A DNA stretch of 64,000 nt. Source: Aldehydirespirator sp965220345. GTDB lineage: Bacteria > Actinomycetota > Acidimicrobiia > Acidimicrobiales > Aldehydirespiratoraceae. The position numbers and the translations under genes were made by a program. The stretch spans positions 310,001 through 374,000 of the forward strand of contig OZ244822.1 of assembly GCA_965220345.1 (NCBI GenBank), read 5' to 3'. This document shows positions 10,212 through 18,334 of the stretch, one piece after another. The notes below the pieces were generated by a model that searched no databases, was not told where the DNA came from, and saw only the letters and a list, made by a program, of their open reading frames with translations. Positions within the stretch are counted from its first letter, which is position 1; each line of letters starts with the position of its first letter.

Positions 10212-11156
10212 ATGACTCACCGATTCCGCTTCGGCGTGATAATGAAGCTGCCGCTGGCAGGCCGCACCTGGGCACAAAGCGCTAAACATGTCGAGGACCT
10301 CGGGTTTTCGACTTTGGTGGTGCCCGACCATTTCGATGACCAACTAGCTGTGGGCCCGGCGCTCGCTGACGTTGCCGCAGCCACCACCACACTGCGGCTC
10401 GGCGCTCTCGTCTACGGCAACGACTACCGGCATCCAGTTATGACCGCCAAAGAGGTAGCCACTTTGGATGTGCTGTCAAACGGCAGAGTGGAACTGGGCT
10501 TAGGGGCAGGCTGGAAGCGCATTGACTATGACGAGTCGGGGATGCCTTATGACCGTCCTGGGGTGCGCATTGACCGCATGCTTGAGTCAATTGAGATCAT
10601 TCAGGGCTTACTCGGCGACGGGCCGGTCACCTTTGCAGGCGAGCATTACACCATTAATGGTCTTGAGGGCCTGCCCAAGCCGGTGCAGTCTCATGTACCT
10701 CTGGTGATTGGTGGTGGTGGTCCTCGAATGCTGAGAATCGCAGGCCGTCACGCCGACATTGTGGGAGTCAACGCCAATCTGCGCTCTGGTGAAGTAGGAC
10801 TTGAGACCATGCAGGACGTGCTCTCTGCTGAACGATTCGACCAGAAGCTGCAGTGGGTGCGTGAAGGTGCAGGAGATCGCTTCGATCAACTTGAGATCAA
10901 CATTTTGCTCCAGTCCGTGCAAGTCACTTCTGGTGGTGCCGCAACCAGCGAAGCCCTTGAGGCGACTGCTGCGCTGTTCGCTCAACCGGCTTCGGTGATC
11001 GCTGAGATTCCGTTGACGCTTATCGGTTCGCCAGCCGAAATCGCTGATGCTCTGCGTCAACGGCGCGAACGCTGGGGTTTCAGCTACATAGTGCTGCAAG
11101 GCGACAGCGACCTTGACGCTTTCTCGGCGGTGATCTCTGAACTTGACGGCGAGTAG
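10212..11156 (+). CDS. LLM-class (F420-dependent type) oxidoreductase
   Basis: Luciferase-like monooxygenase-fold oxidoreductase of 314 residues; in actinobacteria most such proteins use cofactor F420 rather than FMN. The barrel opens with RFGVIMKLP, followed by VVPDHFDDQL, LRLGALVYGNDYRHP, ELGLGAGW and VPLVIGGGGPRMLR, all standard blocks of the family. The start ATG at 10212 was preferred over the longer frame (from 10026), which would run through the C-rich intergenic repeat and overlap lhr. The substrate is unknown. It stands alone between lhr and the DtxR-type regulator. Confidence 0.9.
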   Translation: MTHRFRFGVIMKLPLAGRTWAQSAKHVEDLGFSTLVVPDHFDDQLAVGPALADVAAATTTLRLGALVYGNDYRHPVMTAKEVATLDVLSNGRVELGLGAGWKRIDYDESGMPYDRPGVRIDRMLESIEIIQGLLGDGPVTFAGEHYTINGLEGLPKPVQSHVPLVIGGGGPRMLRIAGRHADIVGVNANLRSGEVGLETMQDVLSAERFDQKLQWVREGAGDRFDQLEINILLQSVQVTSGGAATSEALEATAALFAQPASVIAEIPLTLIGSPAEIADALRQRRERWGFSYIVLQGDSDLDAFSAVISELDGE

Positions 11157-11279
11157 CGAGCAACTATCGGGCAACTAGCGCTCAACCCGAGGCGGCTTCG
11201 CTCTTTGAACCTGCGAGTTCTTTTTCTTCGCCCGTTCGTCTACGCTGCGAACTGTAGTTGTATCGCCTAAGGTTTAGTT

Positions 11280-12050
11280 ATGGCCCCAACAACGGCCCCA
11301 GCACCAGAGCCCCAGGCACCACCAGCCACCCCTGCGATGGCATCATCACCAGCGCCCGAGGCAATGCCGGAATCAGTTCCTTATGAGTCGCCGGAATGGC
11401 ATCCCGCTTTTGAGGAATACTGCGAAACGATCTTCGAACTAGCCGAAGACGACTTCGAAGTGATCCAAGCCCGCATCGCTGATCGCCTTGATATTTCACG
11501 TCCGGCTGTATCAGAGATGATCCGGCGAATGAAAGCCGAAGGTCTAGTGGAGGACCTGCGTGGCACTATCAAACTGACACCGAAGGGTCACTCCCTAGCA
11601 GAGACAGTGGTGCGTCGTCATCGCCTGGCTGAGCGTTTCTTGACTGACATGTTGGGGCTCTCTTGGGCGGATGCTCATCAGGAGGCTGGCAAGTGGGAGC
11701 ACGTCATTTCGCCCGCAGTTGAAGAAGCCATGATGAAAGCGCTACAGCAGCCCACTACCTGCCCTCACGGAAACCCGATCCCGGGATCGGCTTATGAGCC
11801 GCCAGAGATGACTTCGCTTGATGATCTTGAGGTGGGTCAAAGTTTTGTGGTGCAGAGGATTCCTGAGGAGCTTGAGTTCGCTTCGGGAATGCTGGAGTTC
11901 CTAGAGGCCGCCAAAGTAACTCCCGGCTCCAGTGGCGAAGTGATCGCCCGCTCGCCTGACGGCACACTCACACTCGAAATCGACGGCAATGCCGTAGGTC
12001 TGAGCAACTACGCCACCGAACGCATACTCGTCACCGCCGCTTCCTCCTAA
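11280..12050 (+). CDS. DtxR/MntR-family metal-dependent transcriptional regulator
   Basis: Metalloregulator, probably Fe- or Mn-responsive. After a 45-residue Ala/Pro-rich N-terminal tail come the winged helix (FEEYCETIFEL...LDISRPAVSEMIRRMKAEGLV), the dimerisation helices carrying metal ligands (HRLAERFL, WADAHQEAGKWEHVIS, CPHGNPIPG), and a C-terminal FeoA/SH3-like domain (DDLEVGQSFVVQRIPEE...). Met20 and Met29 are alternative starts that would remove the tail. CTAAGGTTTAG, an imperfect palindrome, sits at 11267-11277 directly against the start codon; it could be an autoregulatory or promoter element, but it does not match the full DtxR box. The intergenic region to the repeat array shows no other gene. 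Confidence 0.9.
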   Translation: MAPTTAPAPEPQAPPATPAMASSPAPEAMPESVPYESPEWHPAFEEYCETIFELAEDDFEVIQARIADRLDISRPAVSEMIRRMKAEGLVEDLRGTIKLTPKGHSLAETVVRRHRLAERFLTDMLGLSWADAHQEAGKWEHVISPAVEEAMMKALQQPTTCPHGNPIPGSAYEPPEMTSLDDLEVGQSFVVQRIPEELEFASGMLEFLEAAKVTPGSSGEVIARSPDGTLTLEIDGNAVGLSNYATERILVTAASS

Positions 12051-12173
12051 ACCCACTCCTCCCCCGCTAAGCCCTCACCAGCGCAACACCTAGACGAGTT
12101 CAGCCTGCTGCATCAATAGACGAGCACTGGACCATTGATTGGCTTCTGTCCTCGAAAGATTGATTCCAATAGC

Positions 12174-12257
12174 TGCAAACTGCCGATTAGAAACAGTGCA
12201 AACTGCTGGTTCAAATCAGTGCAAATTGCTGGTTGATAATGCTGCAAACTGCTGGTT
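12174..12257 (+). repeat. Four-unit direct-repeat array, exact 23-bp period, upstream of DUF4143 ATPase
   Basis: Units of the form TGCAAACTGCTGGTT start at 12174, 12197, 12220 and 12243, each exactly 23 bp after the last. The first unit has three changes (TGCAAACTGCCGATT) and the third has one (TGCAAATTGCTGGTT). The 8-bp spacers differ. The last unit ends 20 bp before the GTG start of the ATPase, so the array overlaps its promoter. Inference: a cooperative operator. A second, related array in inverted orientation is at 15025-15109. Confidence 0.85.
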
Positions 12258-12277
12258 GATTTGCTATTGTCTGGTCT

Positions 12278-13531
12278 GTGGAGTACCGAGCAAGGATTGT
12301 CGATGACCTTCTTGAGTCCCGACTGCGAGCTGCAGCGACGGTGGTTATAGAAGGCGCACGCGGATCGGGCAAGACAGCTTCGGCGCGCCAAAAAGCCCGC
12401 AGCGAGATCCGTTTCGATGTAGACAGCCACGCACGAACCCTCGCAGAACTTGACCCCGAGTCAGTTCTCAAAGGACCCGAGCCTCGCCTGCTTGACGAAT
12501 GGCAGCATGCCCCCACCATCTGGAACCATGTCCGCAGGGCGAGCGACCAGAGGCAACGGCCAGGGCAGTTCATATTGACCGGGTCAGCCGCTCCTGCCGA
12601 CGATGCCACGCGCCACACTGGAGCGGGACGTATCTCTAGGATCCGGCTCCGTCCGATGACCTTGTACGAGATGGGGCGCTCCAACGGCACAGTCGCGCTG
12701 CACAGCCTGTTCTCGGCCAGCAGGGCTGCAGCTCCAGCCCTCCAGATGAATCTGCAGGATTTGACAGACGTGCTTTGCCGGGGCGGTTGGCCAGCCAGCA
12801 TCGACACGGACACTTCCGCCGCCCTGCAATACGGGCGCGACTACCTTGACGAAATCCACCGCGCCGATGTGGATAACTCAGGCGGGCTAAATCGAGACCC
12901 GGTCGGGATGCGCCGACTGTTGCGATCACTGGCCCGCAACACGGCAACCGAGGCCTCCAGTGCGACATTGGCAGCAGATGCGGGTGGCGAGCGACCGCTT
13001 CACCGCGACACGGTGTATTCCTACATCAATGTCCTTGAGCGAGTCTTCGTGGTTGAAGACCAGCCAGCATGGTCAGCTCGACTGAGGTCACGCTCGAGGC
13101 TCAGAAAAGCCGCCAAACGCCACTTCGTTGACCCATCACTGGCGATTGCCGCGCTACGGGCTGGGCCTCAACGCCTTGAGCGGGATCTGCAGCTTCTCGG
13201 CCTGCTTTTTGAGTCGTTAGTCGTGCGAGACCTTCGGGTCTATGCCGACGCGCTTGACGCAGAGGTCTACCACTACCGCGACAGCACCGGCTTGGAAGTT
13301 GATGCCGTGGTGGAGTCAGCCGCTGGCGAATGGCTAGCTGCCGAAGTGAAACTCGGCGGCGACAAGGCCATCGAAGCTGCCGCCCATAACCTGCTCAAGC
13401 TTCGTGACAGGGTTGATACAGACATAGCGGGCAGACCAAGCAGCCTGCTTGTGGTAACTGCATTCGGCGACTACGCCTACACCCGCCCCGACGGTGTAGT
13501 CGTTGCGCCAATCTGCTCTCTCGGCCCTTGA
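12278..13531 (+). CDS. ATP-binding protein of the AAA/DUF4143 family
   Basis: COG1373-type protein: an N-terminal P-loop ATPase (EGARGSGKT, Walker A near residues 26-33; RLLDEWQHAP as the Walker B region) followed by a C-terminal DUF4143 domain. That domain has a nuclease-like core (YHYRDSTGLEVDAVVE ... WLAAEVKLGG), with an Asp and an E-x-K arranged as in PD-(D/E)xK folds. Such genes are common, often horizontally mobile, and of unproven function, with toxin or defence roles suggested. GTG at 12278 is the only start that keeps Walker A at its usual distance. It is monocistronic, with a distinctive 23-bp-period repeat array in its promoter. Length (417 residues) is normal. Confidence 0.88.
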   Translation: MEYRARIVDDLLESRLRAAATVVIEGARGSGKTASARQKARSEIRFDVDSHARTLAELDPESVLKGPEPRLLDEWQHAPTIWNHVRRASDQRQRPGQFILTGSAAPADDATRHTGAGRISRIRLRPMTLYEMGRSNGTVALHSLFSASRAAAPALQMNLQDLTDVLCRGGWPASIDTDTSAALQYGRDYLDEIHRADVDNSGGLNRDPVGMRRLLRSLARNTATEASSATLAADAGGERPLHRDTVYSYINVLERVFVVEDQPAWSARLRSRSRLRKAAKRHFVDPSLAIAALRAGPQRLERDLQLLGLLFESLVVRDLRVYADALDAEVYHYRDSTGLEVDAVVESAAGEWLAAEVKLGGDKAIEAAAHNLLKLRDRVDTDIAGRPSSLLVVTAFGDYAYTRPDGVVVAPICSLGP

Positions 13532-13566
13532 CGAGACCCAGTGTCCAGGCTCTGAGCCTGGGGTGC

Positions 13567-13635
13567 CACCGTGGCGGCCGGACAGTCAAACTGAGACACG
13601 GCGGACTCCACCGTCTAGAGCCAGCCGCCACGGTG
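13567..13635 (+). repeat. Inverted repeat with 12-bp arms
   Basis: CACCGTGGCGGC at 13567-13578 is the exact reverse complement of GCCGCCACGGTG at 13624-13635. Between them, 13597-13613 matches the outer end of the IS30-type remnant at 57682-57698 over 17 bp (opposite strand). This may be a decayed mobile-element end or a MITE-like scrap between two genes. No T-run follows, so it is a poor terminator candidate. Confidence 0.5.
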
Positions 13636-13739
13636 TTCGACTGTTTGCTGAATATTTTCTAGGCTGATTTGTTGTGTGTGCCCACAGCACGCCTGCAACA
13701 CTCTCATAACTCTCTCATAGAACTCAGGAGTCCTGCCTT

Positions 13740-14957
13740 ATGGCTCATCATGCGTTGCTTCATCCTTTTGCGCTTCCGACCAAACCCGAGTCGGAGATGA
13801 TCAAGGTTGTGCGTGCTGAAGGCTCCACCCTTTATGACGATCAGGGGCGCAGCTACATTGACGGCCTGGCCAGTCTGTGGTATTGCCAGATAGGGCATTC
13901 ACGCCCTGAGATGGCTGATGCGGTGGCTGCACAAATGCGTGAGCTTGCCACTTATCACATCTTTGATCCGTTCACTAATGAGCCCGCAGCCCGAGCCGCA
14001 GAAATGATCGTCGAGCGTTCCCCGCTGGTTGACGGACGAGTGTTTTTGGGTTGCTCAGGCTCAGAAGCTGTCGATACTGCGCTCAAGTTGGCCCGCCTAT
14101 ACGCGCAGCGCAACGGCGAACCCCAGCGACAGATGGTGATTACTCGCAGCAACGGCTATCACGGCACCAATTTCGGAGGCACCTCCGCTCAAGGTATCGC
14201 CCTCAACCGCCAAGGCTGGGGTGACCTGGTGCCGCATTTCGTGGAGGTGCCTCACGACGACATTGAAGCTCTAGCAACCGTGTTCGCGCAGCACGGCGAT
14301 CAGATCGCTGCCATGATCACCGAACCGGTGCAAGGAGCGGGCGGTGTGTTTCCGCCGCCGGAGGGCTACCTAGACGGTGCCCGCCGCTTGTGCGACTCCA
14401 ACGGGGCTTTGCTGATTTTTGATGAAGTGATCTGCGGATTCGGTCGCACTGGTGACTGGTTCGGCGCTCAGAAGTTCTCGGTGACACCTGACCTGATGAC
14501 TTTCGCCAAAGGAGCGACTTCGGGCTATCAGTCTCTAAGCGGAGTGATCGTCAGTCGCCGAGTCTGCGAAACGTTTGAAGAACCCGAGTTCATGCTTCGC
14601 ACGGGATACACCTACTCAGGTCACCCCACCGCCGCTGCGGCTGCGGTCAAAAACATTGAGATTATTAGCGAAGAGGGTCTTGTGGATCGGGCCAATCATG
14701 TGGGTGCCAAGCTCAGCGAAGGGCTTGAAGCGCTTGCCGCCGACGGATTGATTGAGTCACACCGCGGCACTGGAGCGGTTCGGGCTGCGGTGCTGGATCG
14801 CCCTGCGATGAGCGCACGCGACGAAATGCTTCGGCGAGGAGTGGTCGTGCGACCCATCAATAACGCCCTAGCCATGTCGCCGCCGCTGGTCATCACAGAC
14901 GACGAAATCGGCCGCATCATCGACACTATGGAACAGGCTCTGAGAACCACACAATAA
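13740..14957 (+). CDS. Class III pyridoxal-phosphate aminotransferase (omega-amino acid type)
   Basis: Fold-type I PLP enzyme that transfers an amino group from an omega-amino acid or amine to pyruvate or another keto acid. Key residues: FLGCSGSEAVDTALKLAR (phosphate cup), YHG at the cofactor ring, LLIFDEVICGFGRTG (the Asp that contacts the pyridine nitrogen), and the Schiff-base Lys257 in TFAKGATSGYQ. The 405-residue length and the LASLWYCQIGHSRPEMADAV start are typical of the taurine/beta-alanine:pyruvate group, but the substrate is not fixed by sequence. The ATG at 13740 is in a normal context. A solo 23-bp-period repeat array follows downstream. Confidence 0.92.
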   Translation: MAHHALLHPFALPTKPESEMIKVVRAEGSTLYDDQGRSYIDGLASLWYCQIGHSRPEMADAVAAQMRELATYHIFDPFTNEPAARAAEMIVERSPLVDGRVFLGCSGSEAVDTALKLARLYAQRNGEPQRQMVITRSNGYHGTNFGGTSAQGIALNRQGWGDLVPHFVEVPHDDIEALATVFAQHGDQIAAMITEPVQGAGGVFPPPEGYLDGARRLCDSNGALLIFDEVICGFGRTGDWFGAQKFSVTPDLMTFAKGATSGYQSLSGVIVSRRVCETFEEPEFMLRTGYTYSGHPTAAAAAVKNIEIISEEGLVDRANHVGAKLSEGLEALAADGLIESHRGTGAVRAAVLDRPAMSARDEMLRRGVVVRPINNALAMSPPLVITDDEIGRIIDTMEQALRTTQ

Positions 14958-15024
14958 GGTGAACAAGGCAACCAAGACATCGGGTTACGAAGGCGAGGTT
15001 CACATCTACTTTGCAGTTCTGCAG

Positions 15025-15109
15025 CCGTCCATTTTGTAGCGTAACTACCGTCCGATTTGTAGCTTTGCAGCCGTCCAAATTGTAGCGTAACTACCGTCGA
15101 AATTGTAGT
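15025..15109 (-). repeat. Second four-unit 23-bp-period array, with no associated ATPase gene
   Basis: Units CCGTCCATTTTGTAGC, CCGTCCGATTTGTAGC, CCGTCCAAATTGTAGC and CCGTCGAAATTGTAGT start at 15025, 15048, 15071 and 15094, exactly 23 bp apart. The reverse complement of the DUF4143 array unit (AACCAGCAGTTTGCA, with GC following in two of the four units) aligns as CC-n-n-C-n...TTTG-[CT]-A. Spacing, unit number and core are therefore shared, in the opposite orientation. No DUF4143 gene is adjacent; the 14958-15206 gap holds only this array. The flanking aminotransferase and aquaporin are convergent. Confidence 0.8.
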
Positions 15110-15206
15110 TTAGAGCTAGTGAAGTGTTATTTTCCCGGAATCGTCAAGCTTGAACTAGTCCATTTGACTGCATGAAGTAACGGATGACTGGCGGACCGTT
15201 TGAGCA

Positions 15207-15884
15207 TTATTTGTGGGCGGGTGGAAACAGCAGGCGCACTGTCACCGCGGCGAGCGCTGCTCCAACTAACTGCATCGCTATGAACATAGGGGCTGAAGCG
15301 GGTTCGATCCCGGCGAAGCTGTCCGACAGTGTTCGAGCAACTGTCACCGCAGGATTCGCAAAAGATGTAGAGGACGTGAACCAGTAGGCAGCGCCGATGT
15401 AGGCAGCTACTGCGCCCGCTACCAGCCTGCTACGGCTGCTGTAAACCAGCATGAAGATCACCAGCAGCAAGCCGTAGGTTGCTACCACCTCACCAAGCCA
15501 CAAATGCGATCCGCTGCGGGCTTTGGTTGACACGTTCACTGCGTCAAGGTCAAACATTAGGTTGGCGACAATCGTCCCGAACACCGCGCCAGCCGTCTGT
15601 GCAGCAATATACGGAGCCACTTCAACCCAGCGCCGGTCACCGAGCAGCGCCTCCATAAGGGTCACGACTGGATTGAAATGGGCACCCGAAACTGGTGCGA
15701 ACATGTAGATGATCACCAGCAGCACACCAGCGGTAGCAACCGCGTTGGCTAGCAGCACCACAGCGATGTCGTTGCTGAGGCGTTCGGCCATGATTCCCGA
15801 ACCCACCACCCCAGCCAATAGAAAGGCCGTACCGATGAACTCGCCCATCAGAGCCCGCGGTTTCACGGAGGCCACTTTAGGCAA
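15207..15884 (-). CDS. MIP-family channel (aquaporin/glycerol-facilitator type)
   Basis: Six-helix membrane channel of 225 residues. The two pore half-helices are HFNPVVTL (NPV at 71-73 instead of canonical NPA) and FANPAVTVAR (NPA at 177-179, followed by the conserved Arg of the selectivity filter). The NPV variant occurs in a subgroup of actinobacterial channels, some linked to arsenic or metalloid genes, but nothing of that kind is nearby. Water or small neutral solutes are the likely cargo. It is divergent from the lipoprotein gene, with 62 bp between starts. Confidence 0.9.
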   Translation of the reverse strand: MPKVASVKPRALMGEFIGTAFLLAGVVGSGIMAERLSNDIAVVLLANAVATAGVLLVIIYMFAPVSGAHFNPVVTLMEALLGDRRWVEVAPYIAAQTAGAVFGTIVANLMFDLDAVNVSTKARSGSHLWLGEVVATYGLLLVIFMLVYSSRSRLVAGAVAAYIGAAYWFTSSTSFANPAVTVARTLSDSFAGIEPASAPMFIAMQLVGAALAAVTVRLLFPPAHK

Positions 15885-15946
15885 CTACGGCAACCATCAG
15901 AGCTAATCACCGATGAACTCTTGATGAACCTTCTAACCTCACCACG

Positions 15947-16690
15947 ATGTCAGCCGTCGATCACCGCAGCAGACTGCCCATGCCCAAAGGCTTGCTGACA
16001 AACATGCTGCAAGCTGGAGCAAAAGGCCTACTGCTTGCAGCTACGGCAGCCCTTGCGTTGGGTGCGGTCATGTTGCTGGCATCCTGTGGCGGAAATGACG
16101 ACGAAAACGCTGATGCCGCTGACTCAACAGACCCAGCTGCTGCGGTTGCGGCAGCGGATCGTGCTGGCACCACTGATGTGGTTGCTGGTTTGCCAGACGG
16201 CAGCGGGGCCAGACCAGATAACTCGCCCGCTGGATCAAGAACTGGCGACTCCGAGGGGGAGATCGAGCCGGTGCTTGACCCGCTGGACATCCGCGGCGAG
16301 ATCATCAGCGAGTTTTCGCTGGTTGACGGCGACTGTTTCAACCGTTTCGAGTCGCTGCGAGCCGGACGAAGATTCACTGTGACATCACGGATTGACTGCA
16401 ACGAGCCACACCTAGCCGAGGTTTTTTACACTTTTGAGGTCGAAGCGGAACATCCCGCTGTCTATCCCGGCACCGACGCAGTGCGCAACTATGCGCTGAG
16501 AGCGTGTTACGACCAGTTCGAATTGTTCGTGGGGCAAATCTATGAACTGTCGATGTATGAGATTGATGTGTTCATTCCCACTCGCACCAACTTTGAGCAC
16601 GACGTGGCTCGCTATCGTGGCGTGCATTGCTGGCTGCATCACATTGACGACGAACCGCTGCTGGGCAGCGCCAGAGGCACAGCCTTATGA
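15947..16690 (+). CDS. Septum-formation-family lipoprotein
   Basis: Predicted exported lipoprotein. The signal segment ends in LLASC, a good lipobox with Cys47 as the lipid-modified residue. After an acidic Ala/Asp-rich spacer comes a domain resembling the actinobacterial 'septum formation' family (DGDCFNRF..., then IDCNEPHLAEVFYTF, then CYDQFELFVG, ending in VHCWLH). Four cysteines are spaced to form two disulfides. The second Met (residue 12) is an alternative start. The next gene overlaps by 4 bp (ATGA), so the two are coupled. A division or cell-surface role is inferred from the family name only. Confidence 0.8.
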   Translation: MSAVDHRSRLPMPKGLLTNMLQAGAKGLLLAATAALALGAVMLLASCGGNDDENADAADSTDPAAAVAAADRAGTTDVVAGLPDGSGARPDNSPAGSRTGDSEGEIEPVLDPLDIRGEIISEFSLVDGDCFNRFESLRAGRRFTVTSRIDCNEPHLAEVFYTFEVEAEHPAVYPGTDAVRNYALRACYDQFELFVGQIYELSMYEIDVFIPTRTNFEHDVARYRGVHCWLHHIDDEPLLGSARGTAL

Positions 16691-16947
16691 CTGACCCCAC
16701 TGATCCCGTAGTACTGCGTCGCCAACGATTGGCGCGCCTAGCCCGAGACGGACGCAGAGCTGGTTACGGGCTTTACGGCGTGTCGTTAGTGGCCTTTTTT
16801 GTGGGGGTGGTGACCGACTTCACTACCACACCTGCCACGATCGCCGCTGTGACGCTGGTGATCGGTTCAGTGCTGCTGTTGCCTGCGATCATCATCGGCT
16901 ACGGGGTGCGCGCCGCCGACCGCGCCGACCGCGAAAACAACTGGTAA
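16687..16947 (+). CDS. Small two-helix membrane protein
   Basis: 86-residue protein with a basic N-terminus (RRQRLARLARDGRRAGYG) and two hydrophobic segments near residues 32-47 and 53-75. It ends with a charged tail. It is not assigned to a named family. Its start overlaps the stop of the septum-formation lipoprotein (ATGA), so it is probably co-translated and may act with it at the membrane. Confidence 0.75.
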   Translation: MTDPTDPVVLRRQRLARLARDGRRAGYGLYGVSLVAFFVGVVTDFTTTPATIAAVTLVIGSVLLLPAIIIGYGVRAADRADRENNW

Positions 16948-16968
16948 ACACATCAGACAGCATCCCCA

Positions 16969-17475
16969 TCAGCTGATTTGTGACGCTGGCATCGGGGAGA
17001 TATCGATGGGTGGGTCGGGTATATCACCAGTTGCTAACGCGGGTAGGAACTCGCGTAGGCGAGACGGAACAGTGGGCTCATTGTTGGCTAGTAACTCCTC
17101 GACAGTCCACCAACCCGCATCAATGAAAGCCGCCGCTTCGAGCGCTTCAAGTCCTGCGGGGCAGAACTCGCCGCCATCGCAGGTGGCAACATGGATGCGT
17201 TCGTTCGACTCGAAACGCATCCCGCAGAAGGTGTACTCCACATATTGAATCCACACACACGGGCCCATCTCGGCATCTGTGATGCCGGTCTCTTCACGAA
17301 GTTCACGCAGGCAGGTATCAGCTGAGTCTTCGCCTGCACTGATGCCACCACCAGGGATTTCGAGCCATTCAGGCTTGTGCGGATCAATCGGATCAGCTGA
17401 GCGGATCAGGAACACTCGCTGATTGCGGTCCAAAAGCACACAACGCGCCGCCGGACGTTTCAGCAACATAGACAC
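16969..17475 (-). CDS. Nudix hydrolase
   Basis: Pyrophosphohydrolase of the Nudix superfamily. The Nudix box reads GGISAGEDSADTCLRELREE followed by TGI, matching G-x5-E-x7-REUxEExGU, with the metal-binding glutamates intact. The protein is 168 residues, a normal length. The N-terminus (RPAARCVLLDRNQRVFLIRS) resembles enzymes acting on nucleotide-type diphosphates, but the substrate is unknown. It converges with the preceding membrane-protein gene with 21 bp between stops. Confidence 0.9.
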   Translation of the reverse strand: MSMLLKRPAARCVLLDRNQRVFLIRSADPIDPHKPEWLEIPGGGISAGEDSADTCLRELREETGITDAEMGPCVWIQYVEYTFCGMRFESNERIHVATCDGGEFCPAGLEALEAAAFIDAGWWTVEELLANNEPTVPSRLREFLPALATGDIPDPPIDISPMPASQIS

Positions 17476-17677
17476 GAACTGTGACGCTACTAGATGTAGT
17501 GGACATAGAGGTTGGTAGCAGCGTGCATTCGGCGCTGCTGAGCTCTAGACGATGCATAGCATCAGGCAGTTGCCTCCATTGAACCCAGGGCAGCAAAGGA
17601 GTCGACGGCAGCTTGTCAGCGACCGTGATTAGATACACAACGTTTGGTACCTGCCACACCCAAAAAGCTGATTCAAA

Positions 17678-18150
17678 TCAGCAGGGACGAGCCTTTAGCA
17701 CCGCATGAGTTCGGCTGCTTGAATCGATTCATGAGCAGCAGTCCGCACAGATCCAACTCGATAGCTCTAGTAAGTTAGCATGATCTTGTGACAGGTCTCG
17801 CCGATGAACGGGCTCATGGTGAGCGATCCTGTTTCTAAGGAAGTGGAGGCGCTGCATCCGATCTCCTCCCGAGCACGAGATGCCTTCTGTCTCGGAAAGA
17901 GTTGTGTCTGTTGATACCAGACATCCGGCCATGCCCTTTCGGCTGCATATTTCACCAGTGCCTCATCAACTGTGTTGCGGAACAGAACCTCTAATCGCCC
18001 CAAGTCTTCATAAAGGGCACTCGCTGCACCGATGTTCCAGTCGTACAGGGCGATAGCCGCACCTACGTCCTCGGCGGTCGCCTCAAGATATGACTTCAGC
18101 CGGGTTGTCGTGAGCCGTTTGGCGATCAGGTCAAAATTGAGGCTTGCCAT
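17678..18150 (-). pseudogene. Decayed Abi-like (AbiD/F, HEPN-type) abortive-infection gene
   Basis: The first 85 codons match the Abi-like family N-terminal half (LYDWNIGAASALYEDLGRLEVLFRNTVDEALV). After REEI the family-typical middle is missing and the reading frame changes. The C-terminal hallmark RNRIAHHEPVHRRDL then appears in another frame, followed by SSWICADCCS and an in-frame TGA where Trp is expected (next residues IDSSSRTHAVL). At least three lesions are therefore visible: a deletion, a frameshift and a nonsense codon. In intact members the HEPN-like RNxxxH motif is the presumed RNase site. A structured segment precedes the start. Confidence 0.8.
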
Positions 18151-18182
18151 GCGTTTCTAAAGGTGTATAGTTGTATCCGAAG

Positions 18183-18224
18183 ACCCCGGAACCGTCCCTG
18201 CACCAACCGGCAAACGGCCGGGGT
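18183..18224 (-). ncRNA. Hairpin segment upstream of the Abi-like pseudogene (possible AbiF-type RNA)
   Basis: ACCCCGG at 18183-18189 pairs with CCGGGGT at 18218-18224, closing a 28-nt interior with further short GC complementarity. It lies 30-75 bp upstream of the Abi-like start, reading on the minus strand. AbiF-family genes are known to carry a structured RNA just upstream, so this is a candidate for that element or its remnant. No alignment was possible here. Confidence 0.4.
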
Positions 18225-18334
18225 TACGCCATGTTTTGGGATGCTCCTTGGCCGGTGGCTATGAACCAGAGGCCGTCCAGCATCCCTCCTATCTCATCGT
18301 ATTCGTCGTATTCGGTTCGGCTTCTGCGCGGCTG

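Noticed and set aside
10036..10213. Longer lhr N-terminus starting at 10213
   Set aside because: It would overlap the divergent gene's start and encode only low-complexity GLGQGLR repeats absent from Lhr proteins.
12174..12257. The 23-bp array as a CRISPR
   Set aside because: Units of 15 bp with 8-bp spacers are far too short, and there are no cas genes in the window.
17667..17682. GCTGAT-TCAA-ATCAGC palindrome between the Nudix gene and the Abi relic
   Set aside because: No promoter or T-run context; it may be a chance hairpin at the end of the decayed gene.
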